This document shows positions 33,754 through 43,061 of a stretch of DNA of 64,000 nt, in pieces. The notes under the pieces are model-generated. The model ran no database searches. It was not told the origin of the DNA and was given only the letters and a program-made list of their open reading frames with translations. Within the stretch, counting starts at the first letter, position 1, and every line of letters begins with the position of its first letter. The stretch spans positions 1 through 64,000 of the forward strand of contig JAFTWX010000085.1 of NCBI GenBank assembly GCA_017465095.1, written 5' to 3'. Position numbers and translations under genes: made by a program. The DNA comes from Lachnospiraceae bacterium. GTDB taxonomy: Bacteria; Bacillota; Clostridia; Lachnospirales; Lachnospiraceae.

Positions 33754-35697
33754 ATGAAGTCAGAGTATTGTACCAAGCTTGGTTATTCATATCCGATGGG
33801 AGTTTCGGCGCAGGATGGCGCTTTGAATATTGTTGTTGAGTTTCCGCACAGTCCGGAAAAGTCTTGTGGTATCATTTTATATACCATGGGAAATGAGACT
33901 ATGCGGATTCCTTTTTGTGAGAAATATCGGATCGGAACCCTATATTGTGTGAGACTGGAAGGGATTCGGGTGAAAAAGTTTACGTACGAGTTCTTTTTGG
34001 ATGATCAGGTATTTTGCGATCCGTATGCAAAGGTCATTGCCGGTCGCGAAAAGTGGGGGAAAGCCTTGGGCGAAAAAACTTCCCCGCGTGCGGCTTTCTG
34101 CATGGATGAGACAAGCTTTGACTGGGAGGATGACAGACCTCTTTGCAGAGATTATGAGGATACGATTCTCTACAGCTTGCATATGCGCGGATTTACGAAA
34201 CATTCTTCTTCCGGCGTGAAACAGAAGGGAACCTTTGAGGGACTGACAGAAAAGCTGGATTATCTGAAGGGGCTTGGTGTTACGGCGATAGAATTTATGC
34301 CGTTTTACGAGTTTAATGAGATTATTTACAATCCTGCTTACACGACCTTTGATGTACAGCGTATGCCTTTTATGGAGGAGAAAAACGTATGGGAATATCG
34401 CTTGAATTATTGGGGATTTTCGGATAGAGATAATTACTATTTTGCACCGAAATATTCTTATGGGGCAGGAAAGGATCCGGTGCGGTCCTGCAAAAATATG
34501 ATTCGTCAGCTTCACAAAAACGGGCTGGAATGTGTGATGCAGATTTATTTTGCGAAGGAGCAGGCACCGGGCTTTATACTGGATGTGTTGCGCCACTGGG
34601 TGCTGGAATACCATGTGGACGGCTTTCATTTGATGGGAATCGGGCTTCCGATGGAATTAATCGGGCGGGATCCGATACTGAAGCGGACGAAGATTTACTG
34701 TGAAACCACCTGCGCGGAACAGATATATGGAAGAAAAAAGGATGTACCGGAATTTAAAAATATCGGATGTTACAGAGATGATTTCCGTTTCGACAGCCGA
34801 AAATTCCTGAAGGGTGATGAGGATATGCTGAGCCGTATGGCTGCATATATTAAAGATAACAGCCCTTGGGAAGCACAGATACATCATATTACCGATTATC
34901 GTGGATTTACACTTCTTGATCTTGTGTCCTATGACAGGAAACATAACGAAGAAAACGGCGAAGAAAATCGTGACGGAAGTGATTACAATTACAGTTGGAA
35001 CTGTGGTGTGGAAGGTCCGTCCCGGAAGAAAAACATTCAGGCGCTTCGCCTTTCCCAGAGAAAAAATGCGTTGTCATTTTTGATGTTGTCACAGGCCACT
35101 CCGCTTTTGATGGCGGGAGATGAGTTCGGACATTCCGCCGGCGGAAATAATAATGCTTATTGTCAGGACAATAAGGTCAACTGGCTCAACTGGAATCACG
35201 ACAAACCGGGCAGTGAACTGCTTGATTTTACGAAAAAACTCATTGAGTTCCGGAAAAATCATCCGATTCTCCACAGCAAAAAAATGCTGCGGGCAATGGA
35301 TTATGAGTCTCAGGGATATCCGGATATTTCGTATCACGGAGAACAGGCCTGGTATGCCCAGTTTGAAAACTACAATCGTCATTTGGGTGTGTTGTACTGC
35401 GGTTTATATGAAAAGAAAGCAGACCTTACATCGGATGATTTTGTGTATGTCGCATACAATATGCACTGGATTACACATGAATTTGCCCTTCCGATTCTAC
35501 CGCAAGCTTATGATTGGGAGATTGTATACGGAACGAGACTGCATGAAGAGGATAAGCAGGCAGGAGAGTTTTTGTTTGAAGAAGGGGAAGAGCAGAAAAA
35601 GGTGACAGTGGCGCCGCGAAGTGTGCTGGTGCTCGTCGGAAAGAAAAGTGCATCTGTTTGTAAAAAGGAATCGCCGAAGAAAGAGAAAGAAGAATAA
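33754..35697 (+). CDS. GH13 glycogen-debranching-like protein lacking catalytic Asp residues
   Basis: 647 residues, shape of isoamylase/GlgX: an N-terminal CBM48-like part, then the barrel with MAGDEFGHSAGGNNNAYCQDN, DLVSYDRKHNEENGE and NRDGSDYNYSWNCG. The nucleophile segment D-G-F-R-F-D reads D289-G-F-H-L-M, so Asp is Met294; the T-A-H-D-G-F-T segment reads T380-D-Y-R-G-F-T, so the stabilising Asp is lost. Glu317 may be the retained acid. Probably a non-catalytic glycan-binding relative. The C-terminal 25 residues are highly charged. Confidence 0.8.
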   Translation: MKSEYCTKLGYSYPMGVSAQDGALNIVVEFPHSPEKSCGIILYTMGNETMRIPFCEKYRIGTLYCVRLEGIRVKKFTYEFFLDDQVFCDPYAKVIAGREKWGKALGEKTSPRAAFCMDETSFDWEDDRPLCRDYEDTILYSLHMRGFTKHSSSGVKQKGTFEGLTEKLDYLKGLGVTAIEFMPFYEFNEIIYNPAYTTFDVQRMPFMEEKNVWEYRLNYWGFSDRDNYYFAPKYSYGAGKDPVRSCKNMIRQLHKNGLECVMQIYFAKEQAPGFILDVLRHWVLEYHVDGFHLMGIGLPMELIGRDPILKRTKIYCETTCAEQIYGRKKDVPEFKNIGCYRDDFRFDSRKFLKGDEDMLSRMAAYIKDNSPWEAQIHHITDYRGFTLLDLVSYDRKHNEENGEENRDGSDYNYSWNCGVEGPSRKKNIQALRLSQRKNALSFLMLSQATPLLMAGDEFGHSAGGNNNAYCQDNKVNWLNWNHDKPGSELLDFTKKLIEFRKNHPILHSKKMLRAMDYESQGYPDISYHGEQAWYAQFENYNRHLGVLYCGLYEKKADLTSDDFVYVAYNMHWITHEFALPILPQAYDWEIVYGTRLHEEDKQAGEFLFEEGEEQKKVTVAPRSVLVLVGKKSASVCKKESPKKEKEE

Positions 35698-35699
35698 AA

Positions 35700-36245
35700 A
35701 TGAAAGCTTTCAAACATTTTAAAACAATCACATATCACAAATATCTTGTCATGCAGGGATGTTTTAAGGTTGGACTGTATTGGCAGGGATTAACACATGA
35801 TTTGTCAAAGTATATGCCTTCCGAGTTTTTGGTCGGAGCAAAGTATTATCAGGGAGACCGCAGCCCGAACAATGCAGAGCGTGAGGCAAAGGGGTATTCG
35901 GCCGCATGGCTTCATCACAAGGGCAGAAATAAGCATCACTATGAATATTGGATTGATTACAGCATGAAAGAGATCGAAGGCGGAATGCGCCCGGCGCAGA
36001 TGCCTGTGCGCTACGTGATCGAGATGTTTATGGACCGTGTGGCGGCCAGCAAAGTCTACAATAAGGATAAATACAAGGATTCTGACCCGCTTACTTATTT
36101 CCTGCAAGGAAAGAATCAGAATTTGTTGCATCCAAAGACGCACAGACAGCTTGAAATTCTGCTTCGGATGCTTGCAAAACGAGGCGAAGAGGAGACATTT
36201 GCCTATATCAGAAAACGCATTTTGAAAAAAACATATATTTTATAA
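35700..36245 (+). CDS. DUF5662 family protein
   Basis: 181 residues starting 3 bases after the GH13-like stop codon. The pattern LYWQGLTHDLSKYMPSEF and HHKGRNKHHYEYW (H-D plus paired H-H-H) is characteristic of DUF5662, whose histidine and aspartate placement suggests a metal-binding helical bundle. It has no assigned function. Its ribosome site is poor (AAAGAAGAATAAAA), so it may depend on coupling with the upstream gene. Confidence 0.8.
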   Translation: MKAFKHFKTITYHKYLVMQGCFKVGLYWQGLTHDLSKYMPSEFLVGAKYYQGDRSPNNAEREAKGYSAAWLHHKGRNKHHYEYWIDYSMKEIEGGMRPAQMPVRYVIEMFMDRVAASKVYNKDKYKDSDPLTYFLQGKNQNLLHPKTHRQLEILLRMLAKRGEEETFAYIRKRILKKTYIL

Positions 36246-36269
36246 TGCAAAAAGAAAAGCACCAAAAGA

Positions 36270-36304
36270 AGACCTCCTTCATATCCTAATGGAAAGAAGG
36301 AGGT
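36270..36304 (+). promoter_or_regulatory. Hairpin that encloses the ribosome binding site of the Cys-rich gene
   Basis: ACCTCCTTC (36272-36280) pairs perfectly with GAAGGAGGT (36296-36304). The right arm is the Shine-Dalgarno sequence for the ATG at 36311. Because TTTTATT follows, it may also act as a weak terminator for the DUF5662 gene. Either way the ribosome site is masked when the stem forms. Confidence 0.6.
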
Positions 36305-36310
36305 TTTATT

Positions 36311-36559
36311 ATGAACTGTTTATGGATTTTAATTTTACTTTGTTGCTGCAACGGAAACAGCAACAGACAGGAATGTGGCTGTAACACATGCGACAGACCG
36401 GTCATCATGCCACGTGCCAATATGCACCACAGACATGACTGCGATTATCCTTCCGCACCTTTTGCACCGGAAAGAGATTGTGACTGCAGAGAGAGAGAAA
36501 GAGAAAGAGAGAGAGCCTGCGAATGCAGAGCTACTGAGATGGAAACTTCGGAGGAGTAA
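36311..36559 (+). CDS. Cys- and Arg-rich small protein, possibly spore related
   Basis: 82 residues. Begins MNCLWILILLCCCNG, a short hydrophobic stretch with three consecutive Cys, then further Cys (CGCNTC, DCDCRE, CEC) and a run of alternating Arg-Glu. Small Cys-rich proteins with this start are common in spore-forming Lachnospiraceae, but no function is established. The Arg-Glu run comes from an AG-rich repeat. The ribosome site lies in a hairpin. Confidence 0.55.
   Translation: MNCLWILILLCCCNGNSNRQECGCNTCDRPVIMPRANMHHRHDCDYPSAPFAPERDCDCRERERERERACECRATEMETSEE
36488..36515 (+). repeat. AG-rich microsatellite inside the Cys-rich gene
   Basis: A 28-base stretch of A and G only (GA dinucleotides with occasional AAA) encoding alternating Arg and Glu. 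Length changes by two bases would shift the frame of the last 20 codons. Confidence 0.7.
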
Positions 36560-36582
36560 ACAGGGAAACAATTTTATAGAAA

Positions 36583-36624
36583 GATAAAAGGAGCAGGCTA
36601 TAACAGCCTGCTCATATCTTTTGG
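36583..36624. terminator. Bidirectional terminator between the Cys-rich gene and the rluA-type gene
   Basis: GAGCAGGCT (36591-36599) pairs with AGCCTGCTC (36605-36613); AAGATAAAAG and ATATCTTTT extend the stem as flanking A/T tracts. The stop codon of the minus-strand gene lies in the stem. Confidence 0.75.
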
Positions 36625-37488
36625 TAAGGGTGCTTCAAACGTCATCGCTTTTCCTGTGACGGGATGTGTAAACTGCAGGCGGTAGGAGTGAAGTGCCTGA
36701 CGGCTGATCCGGGTACAGTCTGACGGATACAAGGTGTCTCCGATCAGCGGATGACCGATATATTGCATATGCACGCGGATCTGGTGGGTGCGCCCGGTTT
36801 CCAGGCGGATGGAAAGAAGACTGTAGTCATGTTTTTTCGACGTGCCGACAACTTCGTAGTGCGTGATGGCACGTTCACCGGATGTAAAGTTGACTTCCCG
36901 CTCGATAATGGATGCTCCTTTTCGGGCAATCGGTGCATCGATGGTTCCGGATTTGCTTTCAAAAGTTCCCTCTACCAGGGCAAGGTATGTGCGCTTAATC
37001 TGCCGGTTTTGCATTTGCAGTGACAGCATTCCGGCGCTGATTCCGTGTTTGGCAATCAGAACCAAACCGGTGGTGTCTTTATCGAGCCGGTTGAGACAGC
37101 GGAACGTAAAGGCTTCCCCTTTTTCTGCATAGTAATGCATAAGTGCATTGGCCAGGGTACCTGTGTAGTGGTTTAGTGACGGATGAATCGGCATGTCACA
37201 GGGTTTGTTTATGACAATCAAATCTTCATCCTCATAGACGATGTCAAGAGGATAACGTTCCGGAACAATGTGCTCAGCCGAAGGTGTTTCCTCATAGTGA
37301 ATGGTCAACACATCCCCGGCGGACAGCCGGAAATTTACATGTTCCCAGTTTCCGTTTACCAGAATGCTTTTCGGGATTTTTTTTAAGGCTACCACATTCG
37401 AAGATGAGTAGCCTTTGTTTTTTAAGAATTGTAAAATTGTAAGTCCGCAGTCATTCTGCGATATTTCATAACAGAGAGTTCGTTTCAT
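36598..37488 (-). CDS. RluA-family pseudouridine synthase
   Basis: 296 residues. An S4-like RNA-binding stretch at the N-terminus (GLTILQFLKNKGYS, PKSILVNG) leads into the catalytic domain with NRLDKDTTGL (catalytic Asp in R-L-D-x-x-T-T-G) and RTHQIRVHMQYIGHPLIGD. It isomerises uridine to pseudouridine in rRNA or tRNA. The start at 37488 is 24 bases after the potD stop, so it may be read with the polyamine operon. Exact member (RluC, RluD or other) is not decided. Confidence 0.88.
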   Translation of the reverse strand: MKRTLCYEISQNDCGLTILQFLKNKGYSSSNVVALKKIPKSILVNGNWEHVNFRLSAGDVLTIHYEETPSAEHIVPERYPLDIVYEDEDLIVINKPCDMPIHPSLNHYTGTLANALMHYYAEKGEAFTFRCLNRLDKDTTGLVLIAKHGISAGMLSLQMQNRQIKRTYLALVEGTFESKSGTIDAPIARKGASIIEREVNFTSGERAITHYEVVGTSKKHDYSLLSIRLETGRTHQIRVHMQYIGHPLIGDTLYPSDCTRISRQALHSYRLQFTHPVTGKAMTFEAPLPKDMSRLL

Positions 37489-37512
37489 AGTGTCCTCTGG
37501 TTTGAACCGGAA

Positions 37513-38580
37513 TTAATCGGCAGATTTTACCTGTTTCCAGTATTCGTTGTACATTTCGTCGCCTTCTTCGCCGAGATAGTGGAAGGTTTCCATATCGTTA
37601 TACTTTGAAAGATCCGGGAAAGCAATTTCACTGTTTCGGATTGCTTCGTCCTCAATCAATGCTCTTGCTGCATCGTTCGGCGTAGAGTAGGTAATGTACT
37701 CAAAGTTCATGAGTGCAATATCTTCACGGCACATAAAGTTGATGAAAGCTTCTGCATTTTCTTTGTTCTGTGCATTTTTCGGAATAACCCAGCAGTCAAT
37801 CCAAACGTTGCTTCCTTCTTTCGGAACGACATATTCCAGATTCTCATTTTCACGCTGTGTGTAGATGGCTTCCCCGGAGTAGATGACACCGATAGCAGCT
37901 TCGTCACCGATCATTTTGTCGCGGACCTGGTCAACAACATAAGCCTGTGTCAAAGGTTTCTGGGCAATCAGTTCATCTCGTGCCTCCTCGAGCTGGGCTG
38001 CATCCAGAGAGTTCATGGAGTAGCCGAGTCTCTTTAAAGAAACCATGAAAGCGTCACGCACGGAATCCTGCATCAGAATGTTTCCGCTGTATTTTTCATC
38101 CCAGAGAACATCCCAGGAATCAATCGGTTCGTCAACCATTGTCTTGTTGTATAACAGACCGACGGTACCGAAACAGTAAGGGACACTGTATTTGTTTTCC
38201 GGGTCAAATTCTTTGGACTGATCCAAATACTGCTGGCCGATGTTTTTCATGTTCGGAATGTTATCAAAATTAATTTCTGTCAGCAGATCATTTTCAATCA
38301 GTTTCTGAATCATGTAATCGGAAGGGCAGAGCAGATCGTAGTTACTTGTTCCGGATGCAACCTTCGGATACATGATTTCATTTGTTTCATACTCGTCGTA
38401 GATTACCTTGATTCCTGTTTCTTCCTCAAACATATCAATTGTGTCCGGGTCGATGTATTCGCCCCAGTTGTATACGATAACTTCGCCGTTTTCGCCGCCT
38501 TTGTCACCGCCACAGCCTGTCAAAAGGAAAGCAGCGAGCGCGGTCATTAAAAGTGCTGAGATAAGTTTTGTTTTTTTCAT
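37513..38580 (-). CDS. potD: Spermidine/putrescine ABC transporter substrate-binding lipoprotein
   Basis: 355 residues. Lipoprotein signal peptide ending L-T-G-C (Cys at about 23) followed by a Gly-rich linker. VIVYNWGEYIDPDT at the N-terminus is a hallmark of PotD/PotF proteins, where Trp and Asp face the polyamine. Further match: SDYMIQKLIENDLL and GTVGLLYNK. Captures polyamine outside the cell for PotABC. Start overlaps the potC stop by four bases. Confidence 0.93.
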   Translation of the reverse strand: MKKTKLISALLMTALAAFLLTGCGGDKGGENGEVIVYNWGEYIDPDTIDMFEEETGIKVIYDEYETNEIMYPKVASGTSNYDLLCPSDYMIQKLIENDLLTEINFDNIPNMKNIGQQYLDQSKEFDPENKYSVPYCFGTVGLLYNKTMVDEPIDSWDVLWDEKYSGNILMQDSVRDAFMVSLKRLGYSMNSLDAAQLEEARDELIAQKPLTQAYVVDQVRDKMIGDEAAIGVIYSGEAIYTQRENENLEYVVPKEGSNVWIDCWVIPKNAQNKENAEAFINFMCREDIALMNFEYITYSTPNDAARALIEDEAIRNSEIAFPDLSKYNDMETFHYLGEEGDEMYNEYWKQVKSAD

Positions 38581-39359
38581 AATTCCCTCCCGGTTTCTTT
38601 TTTTGCAGGTGCTTTGTTGATGATGATCAGAAGCACTAAAACTGCAACAAAGATGATTGTTGAAAGAGCGTACATTTCCGGTTTAATACCTTTTTTCAGC
38701 TCTGTGTAAATTTTGGTGGAAAGGGTGTCAACACCCGGTCCTTTCGTAAAATGCGTGATAATAAAGTCGTCCAGCGACATGGTAAATGCCATCAAAAATC
38801 CCGTAAAGATACCCGGAAGCAAATCCGGAAATACAACCCTGAAAAAGGCGTAAACCGGTCCGGCACCAAGGTCCATGGCAGCTTCGTATGTGTGTTTGTT
38901 CAGCTGTTTCATCTTCGGCATGACGCTGAGTATCACATAGGGGATATTAAATGTAATGTGTGCCAGCAGAATCGTTGTAAAGCCGAAACTCATTCCGAAG
39001 CTTAAGTACAGAAGCATGAGCGAGATACCGGTCACGATATCTGCGTTGAGCATAGGAATATTGGTAACTCCCATGAAGAACGTGCGCCATGCCCTGTGCA
39101 TGTGGTTGATGGCGATACAGGCTGCTGTTCCGATTACCGTGGCGATCAGCGCAGACAGAAGAGCGAGAAGCAGAGTGTTTTGCAGTGCTTCCAAAATCAC
39201 CTCGTTCTCAAAGAGCTCTACGTACCATTTCGTTGTAAAACCGCCCCATTTGGCTCTTGTTTTACTCTTGTTAAAAGATAAAACAATGAGCGTGGCAATC
39301 GGTGCATACAAAAAGATAAAAATAATCGTGATATAAAATCTTGAGAAAAATTTTTTCAT
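38577..39359 (-). CDS. potC: Spermidine/putrescine ABC transporter permease
   Basis: 260 residues, six spans. The coupling motif EAAMDLGAGPVYAFFRVVFPDLLPG is the binding-protein-dependent permease EAA loop. Overlaps the neighbouring genes potB and potD by four bases each, so all are co-translated. Forms the membrane channel with PotB. Confidence 0.93.
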   Translation of the reverse strand: MKKFFSRFYITIIFIFLYAPIATLIVLSFNKSKTRAKWGGFTTKWYVELFENEVILEALQNTLLLALLSALIATVIGTAACIAINHMHRAWRTFFMGVTNIPMLNADIVTGISLMLLYLSFGMSFGFTTILLAHITFNIPYVILSVMPKMKQLNKHTYEAAMDLGAGPVYAFFRVVFPDLLPGIFTGFLMAFTMSLDDFIITHFTKGPGVDTLSTKIYTELKKGIKPEMYALSTIIFVAVLVLLIIINKAPAKKETGREL

Positions 39360-40174
39360 AGCATATTTCCCTCCCCGTCCTTATCAAGAATAGAAGAGAT
39401 AACCATGCTGATGATAATGAAAATCATAAGCACGATGGAAAGTCCGCTTCCCAGATTCCAGTTGGAAGCCTGCGTGAATTCCTGCTCAATGACATTACCG
39501 ATGAGCAGAATCTTGCTTCCGCCGAGAATCGCCGAGATAACGAATGTGGTGAGTGCAGGTACAAAAACCATTGTCACACCGCTTACAACGCCCGGAATAC
39601 TCAGAGGAAAAATAATGCGCAGAAACGTCTGTACATTGTTTGCCCCGAGGTCTCTGGCCGCATTGATTACATCGTGATCCATTCGCGCAAGCGAATTGTA
39701 AATCGGAAGAACCATGAAAGGCAGGAAGTTGTATACCATACCGAGAATGATGGCGGCTTCCGTATTTATGATATTTATGGTCGGCAGTGATAAAAATTTC
39801 AAAACAGAATTAATCACGCCGTTTTTTTCCAACAATGTCTGCCATGCGAGTGTACGAAGCAAAAAGTTCATCCACATCGGGAGAATGAACACAAGAACAA
39901 TAAACTGATTCTGGTTCACACTCATATTGGCAAGAATCATGGCAAGAGGATAGGCCAGCAGGAAACATATGACGGTGCTGATCAGCGAAAGTCTTATGGA
40001 AATCCACAGTGCTTTGCTGTGCTCAGGACTTGCAATGGCCATAATGTTTTCCAACGTAAAAGCGCCGTCCCTGTCAATAAAACCGTAATAGAATACCATG
40101 ATTAAAGGTATGATGATAAAGGCTACGGACCAAACGAGATACGGTCCGGCCAGAAGATTACGTTTATTCTTCAA
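39356..40174 (-). CDS. potB: Spermidine/putrescine ABC transporter permease
   Basis: 272 residues, six spans. EAA-type loop reads [26 protein letters not shown]. Starts inside the last 11 bases of potA. Pairs with PotC in the membrane. Length and order match classical PotB. Confidence 0.93.
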   Translation of the reverse strand: MKNKRNLLAGPYLVWSVAFIIIPLIMVFYYGFIDRDGAFTLENIMAIASPEHSKALWISIRLSLISTVICFLLAYPLAMILANMSVNQNQFIVLVFILPMWMNFLLRTLAWQTLLEKNGVINSVLKFLSLPTINIINTEAAIILGMVYNFLPFMVLPIYNSLARMDHDVINAARDLGANNVQTFLRIIFPLSIPGVVSGVTMVFVPALTTFVISAILGGSKILLIGNVIEQEFTQASNWNLGSGLSIVLMIFIIISMVISSILDKDGEGNML

Positions 40175-41237
40175 TGCGCGTTGCCTCCTCGTCTTCGGAT
40201 TCCGGTTTGTTCATAATCTGAATATTGAAAGGATCCACGCTGATGGAAACCTTTGTGCCCACCGGGAACATGGAAGTGGAGTGGACGAGCCATTCATAAC
40301 CGCCTGCCATAACTTCCATCTCGTAGTGAACACCTTTGAAAATCACGTGAGTCACTTCGCCGTCAAGAGTACCCTGTCCGGACTCCTTTAAAACAATATC
40401 CTCCGGACGGATGACAACGTCTACCGGCTTGTTATTGCCGAAGCCTTTGTCCACGCAGGCCCATTTACAGCCGAGGAAGGATACCAGCTCATCTTTGATC
40501 ATTGTGGCATCAATGATATTGCTTTCGCCGATAAAGTCGGCAACAAACGCATTTTCCGGCTCATTGTAAATCATTTCCGGCGTGCCAATCTGCTGGATGT
40601 AACCCTGGTTCATGACAACAATTGTGTCAGACATGGTGAGGGCTTCCTCCTGGTCGTGTGTTACATATATAAATGTAATTCCGAGTTCGTTTTTCAAACG
40701 GATCAGTTCGTACTGCATATCCTGACGAAGTTTTAAGTCGAGTGCACCCAGTGGCTCATCGAGCAGAAGAACCTTCGGTTCGTTTACGATGGCGCGGGCG
40801 ATGGCAATTCGCTGCTGCTGACCGCCGGAGAGCTGGTGTGGCATTCTCTTTTCGTAACCGTCGAGATTGACCAGCTTGAGTGCGTACTTGATCTTATCGT
40901 CGATGTAGGATTTACTTTTGTTTTTAATCTTTAAACCAAATGCAATATTTTCGGCAATATTCATATGAGTAAAAAGCGCATATTTTTGGAAAACTGTATT
41001 CAACTGTCTCTTGTTCGGAGGAACATTGGTAATGTCTTCTCCGTTAAAGAAAACCTGACCGCTGTCCGGTGTTTCAAAACCGCCGATGATGCGCAGAGTA
41101 GTTGTCTTACCGCAACCGGAAGGGCCGAGAAGCGTAAGGAATTCATTTTCTCTGATATACAAATTGAGGTCGTCAAGGACCATCGTACCGTCAAAAGATT
41201 TATTGATACCTGAAAGATTAATCAGTTTATTGCTCAT
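40164..41237 (-). CDS. potA: Spermidine/putrescine ABC transporter ATPase
   Basis: 357 residues from the ATG at 41237 (GGAGG upstream); an upstream frame extension overlaps the regulator gene and is unlikely. Walker [10 protein letters not shown], signature LSGGQQQRI, Walker [13 protein letters not shown] and H-loop VTHD are complete, plus a C-terminal regulatory domain. Drives polyamine uptake with PotB, PotC and PotD. It begins 11 bases after the regulator gene. Confidence 0.95.
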   Translation of the reverse strand: MSNKLINLSGINKSFDGTMVLDDLNLYIRENEFLTLLGPSGCGKTTTLRIIGGFETPDSGQVFFNGEDITNVPPNKRQLNTVFQKYALFTHMNIAENIAFGLKIKNKSKSYIDDKIKYALKLVNLDGYEKRMPHQLSGGQQQRIAIARAIVNEPKVLLLDEPLGALDLKLRQDMQYELIRLKNELGITFIYVTHDQEEALTMSDTIVVMNQGYIQQIGTPEMIYNEPENAFVADFIGESNIIDATMIKDELVSFLGCKWACVDKGFGNNKPVDVVIRPEDIVLKESGQGTLDGEVTHVIFKGVHYEMEVMAGGYEWLVHSTSMFPVGTKVSISVDPFNIQIMNKPESEDEEATRIEE

Positions 41238-41248
41238 TTGTATCCTCC

Positions 41249-41785
41249 CTAGAAGCTCGGCGGACTGGTGACCCATATAACGGTTGCGCCGGATTTGCCT
41301 GCTTCAAGATAATGTTTTTTCTCCGGAGTAAAGTAAAATGCTTCTCCCTTTTTGGCGCTATGTACCTTGGAACCGAGATGGATTTTTAGACTTCCGCTCA
41401 GCACATAGCCGAATTCCTCGCCTTCGTGTGGAAGGTCCGGATAAGTGGAACCGCCCGGCGCCAGAGTGAGGCGGATGGGTTCCATCTCATTTTTTTGCGC
41501 ATTGGGAATAATCCACTCGATTTTATTGTGAAGTTCATCGTCGACCTTCTCGAAAAAATCTTCCGATTTAAATACAATCTGAGAGTCGTCCTCTTCGCTG
41601 AAAAATTCATTTAAACTGGTTCCGAGACACTGCAGAATATCCATCAGCGTTGAGATGGAAGGGGAGGTCAGATTGCGCTCCAGCTGAGAGATAAATCCCT
41701 TGGACAGCTCGGCTCGGTCTGCCAGTTCTTCCTGTGTCAGTGCTTTCTGTATTCTGAGCTCTTTTAATTTAAGCCCGATATCCAT
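41249..41785 (-). CDS. XRE-family regulator with C-terminal cupin domain (polyamine operon)
   Basis: 178 residues from the ATG at 41785 (AGAAGG upstream). N-terminal helix-turn-helix ([31 protein letters not shown], residues 5-37) and a cupin from about residue 95 ([19 protein letters not shown], then [15 protein letters not shown]). This is the PuuR-like layout that senses polyamines. First gene of the pot operon; overlapping inverted repeats sit at its promoter, so it likely controls itself and transport. Confidence 0.9.
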   Translation of the reverse strand: MDIGLKLKELRIQKALTQEELADRAELSKGFISQLERNLTSPSISTLMDILQCLGTSLNEFFSEEDDSQIVFKSEDFFEKVDDELHNKIEWIIPNAQKNEMEPIRLTLAPGGSTYPDLPHEGEEFGYVLSGSLKIHLGSKVHSAKKGEAFYFTPEKKHYLEAGKSGATVIWVTSPPSF

Positions 41786-41814
41786 AATGTCACCTTCTGT
41801 TCTAACAATTAAAT

Positions 41815-41840
41815 AAACTTTGAGTTTAGTTTTACTAAAC
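41815..41840 (-). promoter_or_regulatory. Operator of the pot operon
   Basis: GTTTAGT-TTT-ACTAAAC (41824-41840) is a perfect inverted repeat, and AAACT-TTG-AGTTT (41815-41827) overlaps it. Both lie just downstream of the expected transcription start, suggesting a roadblock-type repressor site for the XRE-cupin protein. Confidence 0.65.
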
Positions 41841-41852
41841 AACCCGTTTTCC

Positions 41853-41880
41853 ATTATACGATTCTTATATTAAATGTCAA
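41853..41880 (-). promoter_or_regulatory. Consensus sigma-A promoter of the pot operon
   Basis: On the minus strand TTGACA (41880-41875) and TATAAT (41858-41853) are both perfect, 16 bases apart. Transcription would start near 41846, just before the operator. Confidence 0.9.
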
Positions 41881-41932
41881 TATATTTGGACAGTAATTTG
41901 TAAAAAAAGAGAGGAAAATTAGCGGTGAATTC

Positions 41933-41961
41933 TTAACAAAAAAATGTGGATGTGATAAGAT
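41933..41961 (+). promoter_or_regulatory. Promoter of the lactonase-like gene
   Basis: TTAACA (-35, five of six) and TAAGAT (-10, four of six) with 17 bases between, 44 bases before the ATG. Divergent from the pot promoter. Confidence 0.55.
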
Positions 41962-42005
41962 AGTACAAAATGAGTTAAAAATGAGCTTGTACGGAGGTAA
42001 AAGCA

Positions 42006-43058
42006 ATGGCAAAGAGTAAATACGTGGCTTATGTATCGACCTATACGATGGGAGATAATCACGGTATTAAAATATATGATGTGGATATGGAAAACGGAAG
42101 ACTGATTCCGAAGGATGAAGTGGAAATCACCAACTCTTCCTATATTACAATTTCCCATGACGGAAAATACCTGTATTCCATTACAGACTTCGGTGTGGAA
42201 GCCTACGAAATCGGGGAGGGCGGAAGTCTTACCTGCATCAATCACGGTTCCATCAACGGAATGAGAGGTTGTTATCTGTCTACGGATTATGAGGAAAAAT
42301 TCCTTTTTGTGGCCGGATACCACGACGGTAAAATCACAGTGCTTCGTGTGCGTGAGGACGGCGGTGTCGGCGAGATTACGGACGAAGTATATTTAAAAGG
42401 AATGGGAAGTGTTGCGGAGCGCAATTTCCGCCCGCATGTCAACTGTGTGAAGATGACCCGCGACAATAAGTATCTGATGGCAGCGGATATCGGTATGGAT
42501 CATGTGGATGTGTATGAGCTTAATCACACCACCGGAAAGCTGAAATTGGTGGATGTAATCCGCAGTGAGCTGGAGTCTGCACCGCGCCATGTAAAAATGA
42601 CCAAAGACGGGAAGTTTGTTTACATTGTGCATGAGCTTAAAAACTATATTGATGTGTATTCTTATACGGTGGAAGACGGCAATCCGTTTTTTAATAAAAT
42701 ACAGAATATTTCCACGCTCAACGCATATCATGCAAGCAACTCCGCAGCGAGTGCATTGAATTTTTCCGAGGACGGCAAATATCTGGTGAGCTCCAACGCA
42801 GGAGACAACAGTGTAATTGTGTATCGAATTGACCAGAAAACCGGTGAGCTTACAAAGCTGTTCTGTCTTCCGGTAAGCGGCGACTACCCGAAAGACGCGA
42901 CTTTGTTCCCGGACAACAAGCATCTTGTCAGCCTGAATCATGAATCCGGAACGATGACATTCTTTAATGTAGATCTTGAAAAAGGACTCCTTGTCATGAA
43001 CGGCAAAGAGATGAAAATCAAGAGTCCGAACTGTGTGATTTTTCATAAGCTTAAATAA
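42006..43058 (+). CDS. Lactonase family beta-propeller protein (6-phosphogluconolactonase-like)
   Basis: 350 residues, no signal peptide. Repeated blade motifs such as TISHDGKYLYSI, MTKDGKFVYIVHE, NFSEDGKYLVSSN and LFPDNKHLVSLNHESGTMT mark a seven-bladed propeller of the YkgB/Pgl (YbhE) type. YbhE of E. coli hydrolyses 6-phosphogluconolactone, but many homologues are uncharacterised. It is a stand-alone gene between two promoters and a terminator shared with the convergent ABC-F gene. Confidence 0.85.
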   Translation: MAKSKYVAYVSTYTMGDNHGIKIYDVDMENGRLIPKDEVEITNSSYITISHDGKYLYSITDFGVEAYEIGEGGSLTCINHGSINGMRGCYLSTDYEEKFLFVAGYHDGKITVLRVREDGGVGEITDEVYLKGMGSVAERNFRPHVNCVKMTRDNKYLMAADIGMDHVDVYELNHTTGKLKLVDVIRSELESAPRHVKMTKDGKFVYIVHELKNYIDVYSYTVEDGNPFFNKIQNISTLNAYHASNSAASALNFSEDGKYLVSSNAGDNSVIVYRIDQKTGELTKLFCLPVSGDYPKDATLFPDNKHLVSLNHESGTMTFFNVDLEKGLLVMNGKEMKIKSPNCVIFHKLK

Positions 43059-43061
43059 AAA

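Noticed and set aside
36335..36571. Minus-strand Ser/Phe-rich frame opposite the Cys-rich gene
   Set aside because: It is the complement of the AG repeat, and the plus-strand frame has a proper ribosome site.
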